Shown one piece after another: positions 15,421-23,523 of a stretch of 64,000 nt of DNA. The stretch is taken from NCBI GenBank assembly GCA_036389485.1, contig DASVPR010000035.1:62001-126000 (forward strand), in the 5' to 3' direction. Position 1 is the first letter of the stretch, and each line of letters opens with the position of its first letter. A program made the position numbers and the translations under genes. Source of the DNA: CADCVT01 sp036389485 (GTDB taxonomy: Bacteria; Actinomycetota; Thermoleophilia; Solirubrobacterales; Solirubrobacteraceae). The notes under the pieces were generated by a model. The model searched no databases. It had not been told where the DNA came from and saw nothing but the letters and a program-made list of their open reading frames with translations.

Positions 15421-16626
15421 GTGTCCACGCCCTTGCCAGGGACGGAGGCGGGGCTCGATCTCGCGACGCTCGACGCCATCACCGAGGCCGTCGAGTCCGG
15501 CGCGGGACTGCCCGAGGTGGTGCGCGCGGCCGCGCGCGCCCTCGACGCGAGCCTCGTCCTCCTCGACCGCGCCGGTCAGGTGCTCGCGGTCGCCGCGCGC
15601 TCGCCCGCGGACGAGCGCTCGCTGATGGAGGCCGACGACGTCGAGGTCCTCGACCTCCGCGTGGCCGACCGTCCCGTCGGGCGCCTGCGGATGCGGCAGC
15701 GCGGCGGCACGGCGGGGGCGGCGCTGCTGCGGCTGGTCACGACGCTCGTCGCGTCCGAGGTCGAGCGGGTGCGGGCGCCGGAGCAGGCGTCGCGCGAGGC
15801 GATCGCGGCGTTCCTGCACGGCGTCGTGGCGCGCGCGTTCCCGTCGCGCGAGGACGTCGTCGGGCGGGCGCGCGAGCTCGGCGTCGAGCTGGAGGACGGC
15901 GCGAGCATCGTGGTCGCGCGCGCCCACGCGCACGTGACGACGGAGGACGGCTGGCGCCAGCGGGTGCTCGCGACCGCCGAGCGGGGTGCGCGGGCGGCGG
16001 TACCGGGTTCGGTGGCGGCGATGACCGAGCGCGCCGAGGCGGTGGGGGCCGAGGTCATCGTGCTGGTGCCGGGCGGCGAGGCCGAGGGGGCGCGGGCCGC
16101 CGAGGGCGTGCTGCGCGAGCTGCGCGCCGGCCTGAGCGGGCACTCGTTCGCCCTGGGGCGCAGCCGCGCGACGCCGGACGCGTTCGCGCTCGACCGCGCG
16201 GCCAACGAGGCGCTGCTCGCGGCGAACGTCGCCGAGGGTGACGAGGAGCGGCCCGTGCTCGCGTTCGAGGAGACCGGCGCGTACCGGCTCCTCCTCCCGG
16301 CGATGAGCGAGGACCCCGCCGAATTGCAGCGCTTCTACGCGGAGACGGTGGAGCCGCTCGTGGTGTACGACGAGCAGTACGCCACCGATCTCCTGTCGAC
16401 GGTCGAGGCGTTCCTCGACGCGGACGGGAACGTCGCGGGGACCGCTGCGAAGCTCTTCACCCACCGCCACACGATCCGCTACCGGCTGGAGCGCGTGCGG
16501 GAGCTGACGGGTCTCGACGTGGCCTCGACCGACGGGCGGGAGAAGCTCTCGCTGGGCCTGAAGGCGATGCGGGTGCTGGGCATCGCCCACCGCGGCGGAC
16601 CGGCCAGCGAGCCGCGCCGGCGGTAG
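15421..16626 (+). CDS. PucR/CdaR-family transcriptional regulator
   Basis: 401 residues, GTG start. N-terminal ~110 residues look like a GAF-type sensor (ALDASLVLLDRAGQVLAVAARSP), the middle like the GGDEF-like domain of CdaR, and the C-terminus is the PucR helix-turn-helix: LLSTVEAFLDADGNVAGTAA.KLFTHRHTIRYRLERVRELTGLD, the best-conserved part of the family. Such regulators control purine, sugar-acid or amino-acid catabolism or developmental genes. The target is not evident; the adjacent genes (a calcium-binding secreted protein, a nucleoside phosphorylase) give only weak hints. Confidence 0.88.
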   Translation: MSTPLPGTEAGLDLATLDAITEAVESGAGLPEVVRAAARALDASLVLLDRAGQVLAVAARSPADERSLMEADDVEVLDLRVADRPVGRLRMRQRGGTAGAALLRLVTTLVASEVERVRAPEQASREAIAAFLHGVVARAFPSREDVVGRARELGVELEDGASIVVARAHAHVTTEDGWRQRVLATAERGARAAVPGSVAAMTERAEAVGAEVIVLVPGGEAEGARAAEGVLRELRAGLSGHSFALGRSRATPDAFALDRAANEALLAANVAEGDEERPVLAFEETGAYRLLLPAMSEDPAELQRFYAETVEPLVVYDEQYATDLLSTVEAFLDADGNVAGTAAKLFTHRHTIRYRLERVRELTGLDVASTDGREKLSLGLKAMRVLGIAHRGGPASEPRRR

Positions 16627-16733
16627 CGCCGATGTGCCAGCTTCGTCGGCCTTCCGTCTAAAAGGCCTCAACTTCAGTCCAACCGGATTTCGCTTCTTTT
16701 GCGCCGGGGTTGATCGCCGGTCATCGCCCGCCG

Positions 16734-17681
16734 ATGCAGCGGGTGGAGATGCCGGACCCTCGCCTCATTCCGTTCCTGCGCACCCGTCTCGCCCGCTGGG
16801 CCGCTTTCGGGCTGCTCGTCGCGGTCGTGCTGATCGCGAGCTCGGTCGCCGCGCTCGACCGGCACGTCCTCGGCCACGACGACTGGGGCGGTGACGTCGA
16901 CCTGGGCGGCGGCGTCGTGCTCCTCGGCTCGGCGGACGGCGAGGACGGGCCGGCCGATCGCGCCGTCGCCCGTGCCCGGGCGCAGGCTCAGGTCCGTCGC
17001 GCGCAGCGCGCGTCCGGAGGCACCGTGGCGCCGGAGCCGCGGCCGGTCGCGGTCCGCTCCGGTCCGCGTCGCGAGCGCGAGCCCGCGCCGGTCGAGTCGC
17101 GCGTCGTGCGCGTGCGGGTCCCCGTCGTGGACGACGAGCCCTCGGTCGCGCGGCGGCTGCCGCAGGACGCCGACGGCGACGGCCTCACGGATCGCCTCGA
17201 GGCCGACCTCGGCACCGACCCGCAGAACGACGACACCGACGGGGATGCGCTGCCGGACGGGTGGGAGGAGCAGTACAGCCTCGACCCGACGCGCGCGGAC
17301 GACGCCGACGCGGACGTCGACGGCGACGGCCTCTTGAACCGGACCGAGTACCGCGTGAGGTCGAACCCCCGCGCGCTCGACACGAACCAGGACGGCACCC
17401 CGGACGGCGCCGACGACGGCGACGGCGACGGCGTCGCCAACGCGGACGAGGTCGTCGGCGGCACCGACCCGGCGGTCCCCGACCCACCGCCCGCCGACCC
17501 GGCCGAGGAGCCCGTCCCCGCCGACGAGCCCGAGCTGGTCGAACCGCCGGCCCCCGCCGAGCAGCCCGCGCCGGAGCCGGACCCCGCCGCCGGTGAGGGT
17601 CCCCTCGTCGCTGAGGCGGCCCCGGCCGATGTTGCTCCGCTGGCCGCGGAGCCGCCGCCGCCTGACATCGCGACGCCGTAG
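16734..17681 (+). CDS. Membrane-anchored thrombospondin type-3 repeat protein
   Basis: 315 residues; the ATG at 16749 is an alternative. One N-terminal transmembrane/signal-anchor helix (WAAFGLLVAVVLIASSVAALD) precedes a charged stalk. From about residue 145 run TSP3-type calcium loops: DADGDGLTDRLEADLGTDP, DTDGDALPDGWEEQY, DVDGDGLLNRTEYRVRSNP, DTNQDGTPDGADDGDGDGV. The C-terminal 75 residues are Pro/Glu/Ala-rich and probably extended in the cell wall. Calcium binding is expected; ligand or partner unknown. The 107-bp gap before it has an AT-richer stretch (about 16655-16700), a likely promoter region. Confidence 0.8.
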   Translation: MQRVEMPDPRLIPFLRTRLARWAAFGLLVAVVLIASSVAALDRHVLGHDDWGGDVDLGGGVVLLGSADGEDGPADRAVARARAQAQVRRAQRASGGTVAPEPRPVAVRSGPRREREPAPVESRVVRVRVPVVDDEPSVARRLPQDADGDGLTDRLEADLGTDPQNDDTDGDALPDGWEEQYSLDPTRADDADADVDGDGLLNRTEYRVRSNPRALDTNQDGTPDGADDGDGDGVANADEVVGGTDPAVPDPPPADPAEEPVPADEPELVEPPAPAEQPAPEPDPAAGEGPLVAEAAPADVAPLAAEPPPPDIATP

Positions 17682-17690
17682 CCGCGCGCC

Positions 17691-17696
17691 TACCAT
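17691..17696 (+). promoter_or_regulatory. -10-like TACCAT before the nucleoside phosphorylase
   Basis: TACCAT ends 8 nt before the GTG at 17705; no ribosome-binding site is visible, consistent with a leaderless mRNA. Confidence 0.45.
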
Positions 17697-17704
17697 GCCC
17701 GGCC

Positions 17705-18496
17705 GTGACGCGGCTCGGCATCATCACCGGCTCGGGCACCTACGCGCTGCCGGGGTTCGAGGGCTCCGGGCCGCGGGCCGTGCAGACGCGGTTCGGCGAG
17801 GCGCGGGTGTCGGAGGGGCGGTTCGCGGGGGTCGACGTCGTCCACGTCTCGCGCCACTGGGAGGGCCACCCGCGGCTGTCCTCGCACGTCGACCACCGCT
17901 CGAACATCACCGCCCTGCGCGACGCCGGCGTCGACGCCATCCTCGCGGTGACCGTGTGCGGCGCGTGCGACCCGTCGCTGGACCTCGGGACGCTGATCGT
18001 GTTCGACGACCTCCACTTCCTCTCGAACCGCCTGCCGGACGGGTCGCTGTGCTCGCTGTACGCGGAGGGCGAGCCGCGGCGCGGGCACTGGATCTTCGAG
18101 ACGCCGTTCTCCACCCCGCTGCGCGCGGCGCTGCTGACCGGCGCGCGGCAGGCCGGCCATCTTGTGCGCGACGGCGGCGTCTACGGCCACGTCGACGGGC
18201 CGCGCTTCAACACGCGGACGGAGATCGGGTCGCTCGCTGCGGCCGGCGTCACCGCGGTGTCTCAGACCGGCGGGCCGGAGACCGTCCTTGCGGGCGAGGC
18301 GGAGATCCCGTACGCGCTGGTCGGCTACGCCACCGACTACGCGAACGGCGTGCAGGAGGAGCCGACGCCCGTCGACGAGCTGATCCGCCTCATCGGCGCG
18401 TCGACCGACACGTTCGCGACGACGCTCGCCGCCGCGGTCCCGATCGCGGCGGCCGCCGAGCTCGCCCCGGTCGGGACGCACTTCCGCTTTGACTGA
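17705..18496 (+). CDS. Methylthioadenosine/purine nucleoside phosphorylase
   Basis: 263 residues, GTG start. PNP/MTAP family: RLGIITGSGTYALPGF (phosphate loop), SRHWEGHPRLSSHVDHRSNITALRDAGVDAILAVTVCGACDPSLDLGTLIVFDDL, YGHVDGPRFNTRTEI and TGGPETVLAGEAEIPYALVGYATDYANG, which carries the purine-site residues. Cleaves 5'-methylthioadenosine or a purine nucleoside with phosphate. The sequence is closer to MTAP-II-like proteins than to DeoD; the exact substrate cannot be read from the sequence. Overlaps the DUF2064 gene by 8 nt. Confidence 0.85.
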   Translation: MTRLGIITGSGTYALPGFEGSGPRAVQTRFGEARVSEGRFAGVDVVHVSRHWEGHPRLSSHVDHRSNITALRDAGVDAILAVTVCGACDPSLDLGTLIVFDDLHFLSNRLPDGSLCSLYAEGEPRRGHWIFETPFSTPLRAALLTGARQAGHLVRDGGVYGHVDGPRFNTRTEIGSLAAAGVTAVSQTGGPETVLAGEAEIPYALVGYATDYANGVQEEPTPVDELIRLIGASTDTFATTLAAAVPIAAAAELAPVGTHFRFD

Positions 18497-19208
18497 GCCA
18501 CCCGGCGCGGCCGCGGCGGACGGCCCCGGCGCGGCGACTTCGGAGCCGGCGCCGACGGTCCGCCCCGCCGCGATCGTCGTCGCGACGGCGCCGCGGCCGG
18601 GGCTCTGCAAGGCGCGGCTCGAGCCGATGCTCGGCCCGGAGGGGTGCGCGCGGTTGCAGGCGGCGCTCGTCGCGCGCGCGGCGCGGTGGGCCGCGGAGGT
18701 CGGCGATCCGTTCGTGGTGTTCGCCCCGGACGACGCGCGCGACGAGATCGCGGAGCTGGCGCCCGGCGCGACGCTGCTCCCGCAGGCGGAGGGCTCGCTC
18801 GGCGACCGGCTCGCCGCGGCGGTCCGGGACGTGCTCGCGGAGCATCCCGGCCCGGCGCTGCTCGCCGGCGTCGACACGCCCCAGCTCTCCCCCGCCCACG
18901 CGGAGGCCGCGCTCGACGACCTGCGGGACGGGATCGACGTCACCGTCGGGCCCGCCGCGGCCGGCGGGTACTTCCTCATCGGGCTGCGCGAGCCGAACGA
19001 CGCGGTCTTCGCGCTGCCGCCCGAGGTGTGGGGCGGGCCGGACGTCCTCTTCAAGACGCTCGAGGCCGCCGCGCGCCAGCGGCTGACCGTCGCGATGCTC
19101 CGCGCCGAACGCGAGCTCGACGACGAGGCGGACGCCCGCGCGCTGCTCGCCGACCCGCTCGCCCCGCCCGACATCCGCGCCGCGTTGGAGCGCGACGCGG
19201 GTCGGTAG
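18489..19208 (+). CDS. DUF2064/TIGR04282-type glycosyltransferase-like protein
   Basis: 239 residues; TTG start overlapping the phosphorylase stop. Nucleotide-diphospho-sugar transferase fold: PAAIVVATAPRPGLCKARLEPMLG at the N-terminus, LPQAEGSLGDRLAAAV, AGVDTPQLSPAHAEAAL (the Asp motif) and GPAAAGGYFLIGLR. This pattern is that of the DUF2064 family, distinct from CofC guanylyltransferase, which it resembles superficially. Donor and acceptor unknown. First ~22 residues are disordered. Confidence 0.75.
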   Translation: MTEPPGAAAADGPGAATSEPAPTVRPAAIVVATAPRPGLCKARLEPMLGPEGCARLQAALVARAARWAAEVGDPFVVFAPDDARDEIAELAPGATLLPQAEGSLGDRLAAAVRDVLAEHPGPALLAGVDTPQLSPAHAEAALDDLRDGIDVTVGPAAAGGYFLIGLREPNDAVFALPPEVWGGPDVLFKTLEAAARQRLTVAMLRAERELDDEADARALLADPLAPPDIRAALERDAGR

Positions 19209-19214
19209 CCACCG

Positions 19215-19243
19215 CCCAACCTGCGCCGAACCGGCGCGTTGGG
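19215..19243 (+). terminator. 12-bp stem hairpin ahead of the EAL gene
   Basis: CCCAAC-CT-GCGCCG pairs with CGGCGC-GTTGGG around an AAC loop. It ends 6 nt before the EAL GTG, so it may be an intrinsic terminator for the preceding gene or a structure that masks the start codon. Confidence 0.5.
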
Positions 19244-19249
19244 TCTCGT

Positions 19250-20383
19250 GTGATCCAGCAGCGGGCTCACGACTGGTGCGAGATCCTCGGAGAGGTCCTC
19301 GGTCAGCCGGGGCGCGTCCGACCCCACTTCCAACCCGTCGTGGACCTCCAGCGGGGAGAGGTCTGCGGGTACGAGGCCCTCGCGCGCTTCCCCGGCCGGG
19401 GCGAGCTGGGACCATCCGAGGTCTTCGCGGCGGCCGAGGCGCACGGCGTCGGCGGCGCGCTGGAGGCGCACATGATCCGCGAGGTCCTGGGCGCCGTGCC
19501 GCACCTGCCGGCGAACCGGTTCCTCGCCGTCAACGCGTCGCCGCGCGCGCTCGTCACCGACGAGGTCCACGCCGCGTTCGGCGCCGCGGACCGCCTCGAC
19601 CGCGTCATCGTCGAGGTCACCGAGCAGACCGACGCCGATCTCGCGGCGCTCTCCTCCGTGCTCGCCGGCCTGCGCGCCCGCGGAGCCCTCGTCGCCGTGG
19701 ACGACGCCGGCGCCGGCTACGGCTCCCTCGCCCGCATCACCGCGCTGCGCCCGAACTTCGTGAAGATCGACCGCGGGCTCGTCGCCCACCTCGACACCGA
19801 GGCCGCGAAGGCGGCGGTCGTGCAGACGCTGGGCGAGCTGGCGTCGCGGATCGACGCGTGGATCATCGCGGAGGGCGTCGAGCGCTTCGAGGAGCTGGAT
19901 GCGCTGATGGAGCTGCGCGTCCCGCTCGCGCAGGGCTTCGCGCTCGGCACGCCGATGCCCGGCATGACCGACCTCGAGCCCGAGATGGGCGTCCGCATCC
20001 GCGCCCGCTACCGCCCGATCGCGGCGGAGATGTCGATCGCCGGCCTGATCGAGGCGGTCCCGACGCTCCCCGAGCCGGTCTCCCAGCGCGCGCTCGGCGT
20101 CCTCTTCGACCGCCGGCCGGAGCCGGAGTACGTCGCCCTCGTCGACCACCAGTGCCGCCCGACCGGCCTCGTCCGCCGCTGCGACCACGCCCGCGGCGAC
20201 GGCCCGGTCCGCAACCTCATGCTCGTGACCGTCGACATGCCGCTCGCCACGGTCGGCCGCCGCGCGATGGCCCGCCCGGCAGCCCGCCGCTTCGATCCGC
20301 TCGTCTGCTGGGACTCCAGCGGCCGCTACGCCGGCCTCGTCCGCATCGAGCGAGTCGTCGACGCCCTCGCCGCGGCCGCCTGA
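19250..20383 (+). CDS. EAL-domain protein with C-terminal CBS-like region
   Basis: 377 residues, GTG start. EAL cyclic-di-GMP phosphodiesterase fold: FQPVVDLQRGEVCGYEALARFPG (E near residue 42), VNASPRAL, IVEVTEQTDAD, VAVDDAGAGYGSL, PNFVKIDRGL, IIAEGVER and PLAQGFALGTPMP. The DDFGAG signature is DDAGAG; other metal and Lys/Glu residues are present, so hydrolysis is plausible. The last ~110 residues (VSQRALGVLF...LVDHQCRPTGLVRR...LVCWDSSGRYAGLVRIERVVDAL) look like a pair of CBS-like modules that could sense nucleotides. It may counteract the GGDEF/HD-GYP protein at 46.9 kb. Confidence 0.88.
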   Translation: MIQQRAHDWCEILGEVLGQPGRVRPHFQPVVDLQRGEVCGYEALARFPGRGELGPSEVFAAAEAHGVGGALEAHMIREVLGAVPHLPANRFLAVNASPRALVTDEVHAAFGAADRLDRVIVEVTEQTDADLAALSSVLAGLRARGALVAVDDAGAGYGSLARITALRPNFVKIDRGLVAHLDTEAAKAAVVQTLGELASRIDAWIIAEGVERFEELDALMELRVPLAQGFALGTPMPGMTDLEPEMGVRIRARYRPIAAEMSIAGLIEAVPTLPEPVSQRALGVLFDRRPEPEYVALVDHQCRPTGLVRRCDHARGDGPVRNLMLVTVDMPLATVGRRAMARPAARRFDPLVCWDSSGRYAGLVRIERVVDALAAAA

Positions 20384-20391
20384 CCGGCGAA

Positions 20392-20464
20392 CTGGGGAGA
20401 GAGGGATCGAACCCCTTCCTGGAGGACCAAAACCTCCCGTGCTGACCGATTACACCACTCCCCA
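20392..20464 (-). tRNA. tRNA-Gln (anticodon UUG)
   Basis: 73-nt cloverleaf on the minus strand. Acceptor stem TGGGGAG pairs with CTCCCCA, discriminator G. D arm contains GGTGTAATCGGTCAGC, the anticodon arm is GGAGG-TTTTGGT-CCTCC with TTG at positions 34-36, and the T arm is GGGGTTCGATCCC. CCA is not encoded. It reads CAA and, by wobble, CAG. Confidence 0.95.
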
Positions 20465-20500
20465 CCGGCCGCTCGAAGGGTACGCGGCTGGAGGGTCGCC

Positions 20501-20506
20501 TACGAT
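20501..20506 (+). promoter_or_regulatory. -10-like TACGAT before glmU
   Basis: TACGAT ends 6 nt before the GTG at 20513, with no Shine-Dalgarno between; candidate leaderless start in the short gap between tRNA-Gln and glmU. Confidence 0.45.
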
Positions 20507-20512
20507 CCTCTG

Positions 20513-21880
20513 GTGCCGTTGACCGCCGTCGTCCTCGCCGCGGGGCAGGGGACCCGCATGCGCTCGAAGACGCCGAAGGTGCTGCACGACCTGTGCGGTC
20601 GGCCCCTGGTCCGGTGGCCGGTCGAGGCGGCGCGGGAGGCCGGGGCGTCGAAGGTCGTGGTGGTCGGTGGACCGGACCGGGCGGTCGAGGGGCACCTGCC
20701 CGACGACGTCGTCGTCGCGGTGCAGCCGGAGCCGAACGGGACCGGGCATGCCGTGCAGTGCGCGGCCGAGCACCTCGCCGACGAGGACACGGTCGTGATC
20801 CTCATGGGCGACGTCCCGCTCATCACCGCCGGCGTGGTCGCCGGCCTCGCGCAGGCGCACGAGGAGGCCGGCGCCGCGGCGACGATGGCGACGATGGTCC
20901 TCGACGACCCCGGCGGCTACGGACGCGTGGTGCGCGAGGAACAAGACGGCGACGTCATCGAGGTCGTCGAGACGAAGAACCCCGGCGACGCGACCGCGGA
21001 GGAGCTCGCGATCCGCGAGGTCAACACCGGCGTCTACGCGTTCCGCGGCGGCGGCCTCAAGGACGCGCTGCGGCGCATCACGCCCGACAACGCGCAGGGC
21101 GAGTACTACCTCCCCGACGTCCTCCCGATCCTCCGCGCCGACGGCCACCGCGTCGCCGCGCACGTCGTCGACGACCCGTCGCTCACCCTCGGCGTCAACG
21201 ACCGCGTCCACCTCGCCCAGGTCCGCGAGATCGCGCAGCGGCGGATCATCGACGAGCATCAGCGCGCCGGCGTGACGTTCGTCAACCCGCAGGCCACGAC
21301 CGTCGACGCCGACGTCACGATCGGCGCGGACACGACGATCGAGCCCGGGTGCGTCCTGCGTGCCGGCACCACCATCGGCGAGGACTCCGCGATCGGCCCG
21401 AACACGACCGCCATCGCGACGCGTCTCGGCGACCGCGTGACAGCGAAGCACGCGTGGCTCGAGGGAGCGCACGTCGAGGACGACGTCACGATCGGCCCCT
21501 TCGCCTACCTGCGGCCCGGGACGCGCGTGAGACGGAACGCCAGGATCGGCACGTTCGTCGAGCTGAAGAACAGCGACATCGGCGAGGGCACGAAGGTCCC
21601 GCACCTCTCCTACCTCGGCGACGCGGACGTCGGCCCGGACACGAACATCGGCGCCTCGAACGTGACCGCGAACTACGACGGCCGCCAGAAGCACCGCACG
21701 ACGATCGGGGCCAACGTCAAGACGAGCGTCGACACCACGTTCGTGGCTCCTGTCACCGTCGGCGACAACGCCTACACCGCAGCCGGATCGGTCATCACCG
21801 AGGACGTCCCCGAGGGCGCGCTCGGCATCGCGCGCGCCCGCCAGGAGAACGTCGAGGGTTACGCCCGCCGCAAGGGTTAG
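20513..21880 (+). CDS. glmU: Bifunctional UDP-GlcNAc pyrophosphorylase / GlcN-1-P acetyltransferase
   Basis: 455 residues, GTG start, full length for GlmU. N-terminal uridylyltransferase: VVLAAGQGTRMRSKTPKVLHDLCGRPLV, GTGHAVQCA, LMGDVPLI, EVNTGVYAF. C-terminal left-handed beta-helix acetyltransferase: hexapeptide repeats (TIGADTTIEPGCVL...), FVELKNSDIGEGTKVPHLSYLGDADVG and NVTANYDG with the catalytic His/Tyr region. Makes UDP-GlcNAc for peptidoglycan. glmU-prs order is conserved in actinobacteria; its TAG stop begins the putative -10 of prs. Confidence 0.97.
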   Translation: MPLTAVVLAAGQGTRMRSKTPKVLHDLCGRPLVRWPVEAAREAGASKVVVVGGPDRAVEGHLPDDVVVAVQPEPNGTGHAVQCAAEHLADEDTVVILMGDVPLITAGVVAGLAQAHEEAGAAATMATMVLDDPGGYGRVVREEQDGDVIEVVETKNPGDATAEELAIREVNTGVYAFRGGGLKDALRRITPDNAQGEYYLPDVLPILRADGHRVAAHVVDDPSLTLGVNDRVHLAQVREIAQRRIIDEHQRAGVTFVNPQATTVDADVTIGADTTIEPGCVLRAGTTIGEDSAIGPNTTAIATRLGDRVTAKHAWLEGAHVEDDVTIGPFAYLRPGTRVRRNARIGTFVELKNSDIGEGTKVPHLSYLGDADVGPDTNIGASNVTANYDGRQKHRTTIGANVKTSVDTTFVAPVTVGDNAYTAAGSVITEDVPEGALGIARARQENVEGYARRKG

Positions 21881-21883
21881 AGT
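21878..21883 (+). promoter_or_regulatory. -10-like TAGAGT fused to glmU stop codon
   Basis: The glmU TAG stop (21878-21880) forms the first half of TAGAGT, which ends 9 nt before the prs GTG at 21893. Candidate leaderless promoter for prs. Confidence 0.45.
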
Positions 21884-21892
21884 GACCATCCC

Positions 21893-22915
21893 GTGACCGC
21901 CCTCGACACGCAGCCTCAGCTGTCGACGAGCCTGGACATCGGCTACGACAAGCGCCTCATGCTGTTCACGGGGCGCGCGAACCCCGAGCTCGGGGCGAAG
22001 ATCGCGGACAACCTCGGGGTCGCCCTCGGCCCGATCGACATCAAGACGTTCTCGAACGGCGAGGTCTACTGCCGCTACCAGGAGTCCATCCGCGGCGCCG
22101 ACGTCTTCATCGTCCAGCCGACCTGCGCCAACCCCGACTACGACCTCACCCCGAACGACAGCCTCATGGAGCTGCTGTTCATGATCGACGCGGCGGTCGG
22201 CGCGAGCGCGCACCGCGTCATCGCGGTCAGCCCGTGGTTCGGCTACTCCCGGCAGGACAAGAAGTCGGCTCCCCGGGAGCCGATCTCGGCTCGCCTGGTC
22301 GCCCGCGCGCTCGAGGCGGCGGGCGCCGACCGCGTCCTGACCATGGACCTCCACGCCGGCCAGATCCAGGGCTTCTTCTCCAAGCCGGTGGACCACATGA
22401 CGGCGATGTTCATGCTCACGCAGTACTTCGCCGACCTCGCGCTGCAGGACCTCGTCGTCGTGGCGCCGGACGCCGGCCGCGTGAAGCTGAACAAGAAGTT
22501 CTCGGACAAGCTCGGCGCCGACCTCGCCATCCTCGACAAGGAGCGCCCGGCCCAGCAGCTCGCCGAGATCGGCCACGTCATCGGCGACGTCCACGGCAAG
22601 ACCGCGATCATCCTCGACGACATCATCGACACGGCGGGGACGCTGCGCGCGGCGGGTGACGCGGTCGTCGCGGCGGGCGCCGAACGCGTCTTCGCCGCCG
22701 CGACCCACCCGGTCCTCAGCGGCAACGCCTTCGCCAACCTCGCGGCCTCCCCGTTCGAGGAGATCGTCGTCACCGACACGATCCCGCTCCGCGCCGGCGC
22801 GCCCGACAACATCACCGTCCTCTCCTGCGCCGACCTCCTCACCGACTCGATCCGCCGCATCTTCAAGGACGACTCGGTGAGCGACGTCTTCGGCGGCGAG
22901 AACCAGCTCTTCTGA
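21893..22915 (+). CDS. prs: Ribose-phosphate pyrophosphokinase (PRPP synthetase)
   Basis: 340 residues, GTG start. Class I PRPP synthetase: KTFSNGEVYCRYQESIRGADVFIVQ, SPWFGYSRQDKKSAPREPISARLVA (ATP loop), MDLHAGQIQGFF, the PRPP loop AIILDDIIDTAGTL, and catalytic Arg/Lys region VVVAPDAGRVKLNKKFSDKL. Makes PRPP for purines, pyrimidines, His, Trp and decaprenyl-phosphoribose. The first ~20 residues are a non-conserved extension. Its TGA overlaps a putative CTG start of the next gene. Confidence 0.97.
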   Translation: MTALDTQPQLSTSLDIGYDKRLMLFTGRANPELGAKIADNLGVALGPIDIKTFSNGEVYCRYQESIRGADVFIVQPTCANPDYDLTPNDSLMELLFMIDAAVGASAHRVIAVSPWFGYSRQDKKSAPREPISARLVARALEAAGADRVLTMDLHAGQIQGFFSKPVDHMTAMFMLTQYFADLALQDLVVVAPDAGRVKLNKKFSDKLGADLAILDKERPAQQLAEIGHVIGDVHGKTAIILDDIIDTAGTLRAAGDAVVAAGAERVFAAATHPVLSGNAFANLAASPFEEIVVTDTIPLRAGAPDNITVLSCADLLTDSIRRIFKDDSVSDVFGGENQLF

Positions 22916-23283
22916 GCCCCCGGCGCCTCCTCCCGCTCGCGGCCTGCCTCCTCCTCGCCGGCTGCGGCAGCGACGACTCGTCGGCGAGCGAGGTCGGGCG
23001 GGCGTGGGTGGCGGCGCTGAACGCGCGCGACTGGGCCCGCGCGTGCGAGCTGCGCATCGAGCCGAAGCGCGACTGCGCGGCGCAGCTGCGGCGCGACTTC
23101 GGCGGCGGGAAGGCGACGCTCCTCGACCCCGGCGAGTACCGCAACGGCGACAAGATCACCGACAACGTCACCCGGTACGCCATCGAGGTGGACGGCACCG
23201 CGCGGGTCAAGCTCGCGTACTTCGAGGTCCGCAAGTGGGGCTACGACTTCAGCGTCGACCTGCAGCTCACCGTGCGGCGTTAG
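22912..23283 (+). CDS. Small lipoprotein with probable CTG start
   Basis: About 123 residues if started at CTG 22912. Reading on from it gives LSPRRLLPLAACLLLAGCGSDD: a lipoprotein signal peptide with lipobox LAGC. No ATG, GTG or TTG lies in frame upstream of this signal after the previous stop; a start at ATG 23008 would remove it. The CTGA overlap with the prs stop mirrors the ATGA/GTGA overlaps used elsewhere here. The mature part (VGRAWVAALNARDWARACELRIEP...) resembles small SnoaL/NTF2-like extracellular domains but is not assigned. Two Cys remain in the mature domain. Confidence 0.65.
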   Translation: MSPRRLLPLAACLLLAGCGSDDSSASEVGRAWVAALNARDWARACELRIEPKRDCAAQLRRDFGGGKATLLDPGEYRNGDKITDNVTRYAIEVDGTARVKLAYFEVRKWGYDFSVDLQLTVRR

Positions 23284-23318
23284 CCTGCCGCGCATGACCG
23301 AGCTCGTCGTCGTCGGGC
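23281..23318 (+). repeat. Left copy of duplicated gene start flanking the RelA island
   Basis: TAGCCTGCCGC..ATGACCGAGCTCGTCGTCGTCGGGC, matching 24731-24770 with a 2-nt gap and two substitutions. It includes a -10-like hexamer, a start codon and the first eight codons (MTELVVVG). Confidence 0.75.
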
Positions 23319-23455
23319 AGCCCGTTACCAAGACGGCAACGAGCCTCCGGCTGATCAGCGTCGCGCGTCGACAGCGTGCTGCGAAAAACGACGAAACGGT
23401 CCCATTGGACTCACAAATTGGACGCCAACAAGGTGTCTCGCACCGGTCGCTCTAG
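23294..23455 (+). pseudogene. Truncated remnant of the gene now starting at 24746
   Basis: 53-codon frame beginning MTELVVVGQP, the same first residues as the intact gene 1.45 kb downstream (MTELVVIGRY), then running into unrelated, AT-richer sequence (KNDETVPLDSQIGRQQG) and stopping at TAG. It carries its own TAGCCT hexamer 7 nt before the ATG. Best explained as the original gene start left behind when the island entered; it may still be expressed as a short chimeric peptide. Confidence 0.6.
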
Positions 23456-23523
23456 TCTCGGCAGCGTGTTGCAGGAGCACCTGAGCGTGTCGAAGGGCGA
23501 AGTGAATCGCGCCGGGCGACGTC

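Noticed and set aside
16755..17681. CRISPR or tandem DNA repeat in the Asp/Gly-rich region
   Set aside because: The periodicity comes from calcium-loop codons in a TSP3 protein, not from identical DNA repeats with spacers. No CRISPR array was seen anywhere in the window.
18489..19208. Assignment as CofC (2-phospho-lactate guanylyltransferase)
   Set aside because: The GSLGDRL and GGYFLIGL motifs and the VDTP segment fit the DUF2064 family better, and no F420 genes adjoin.
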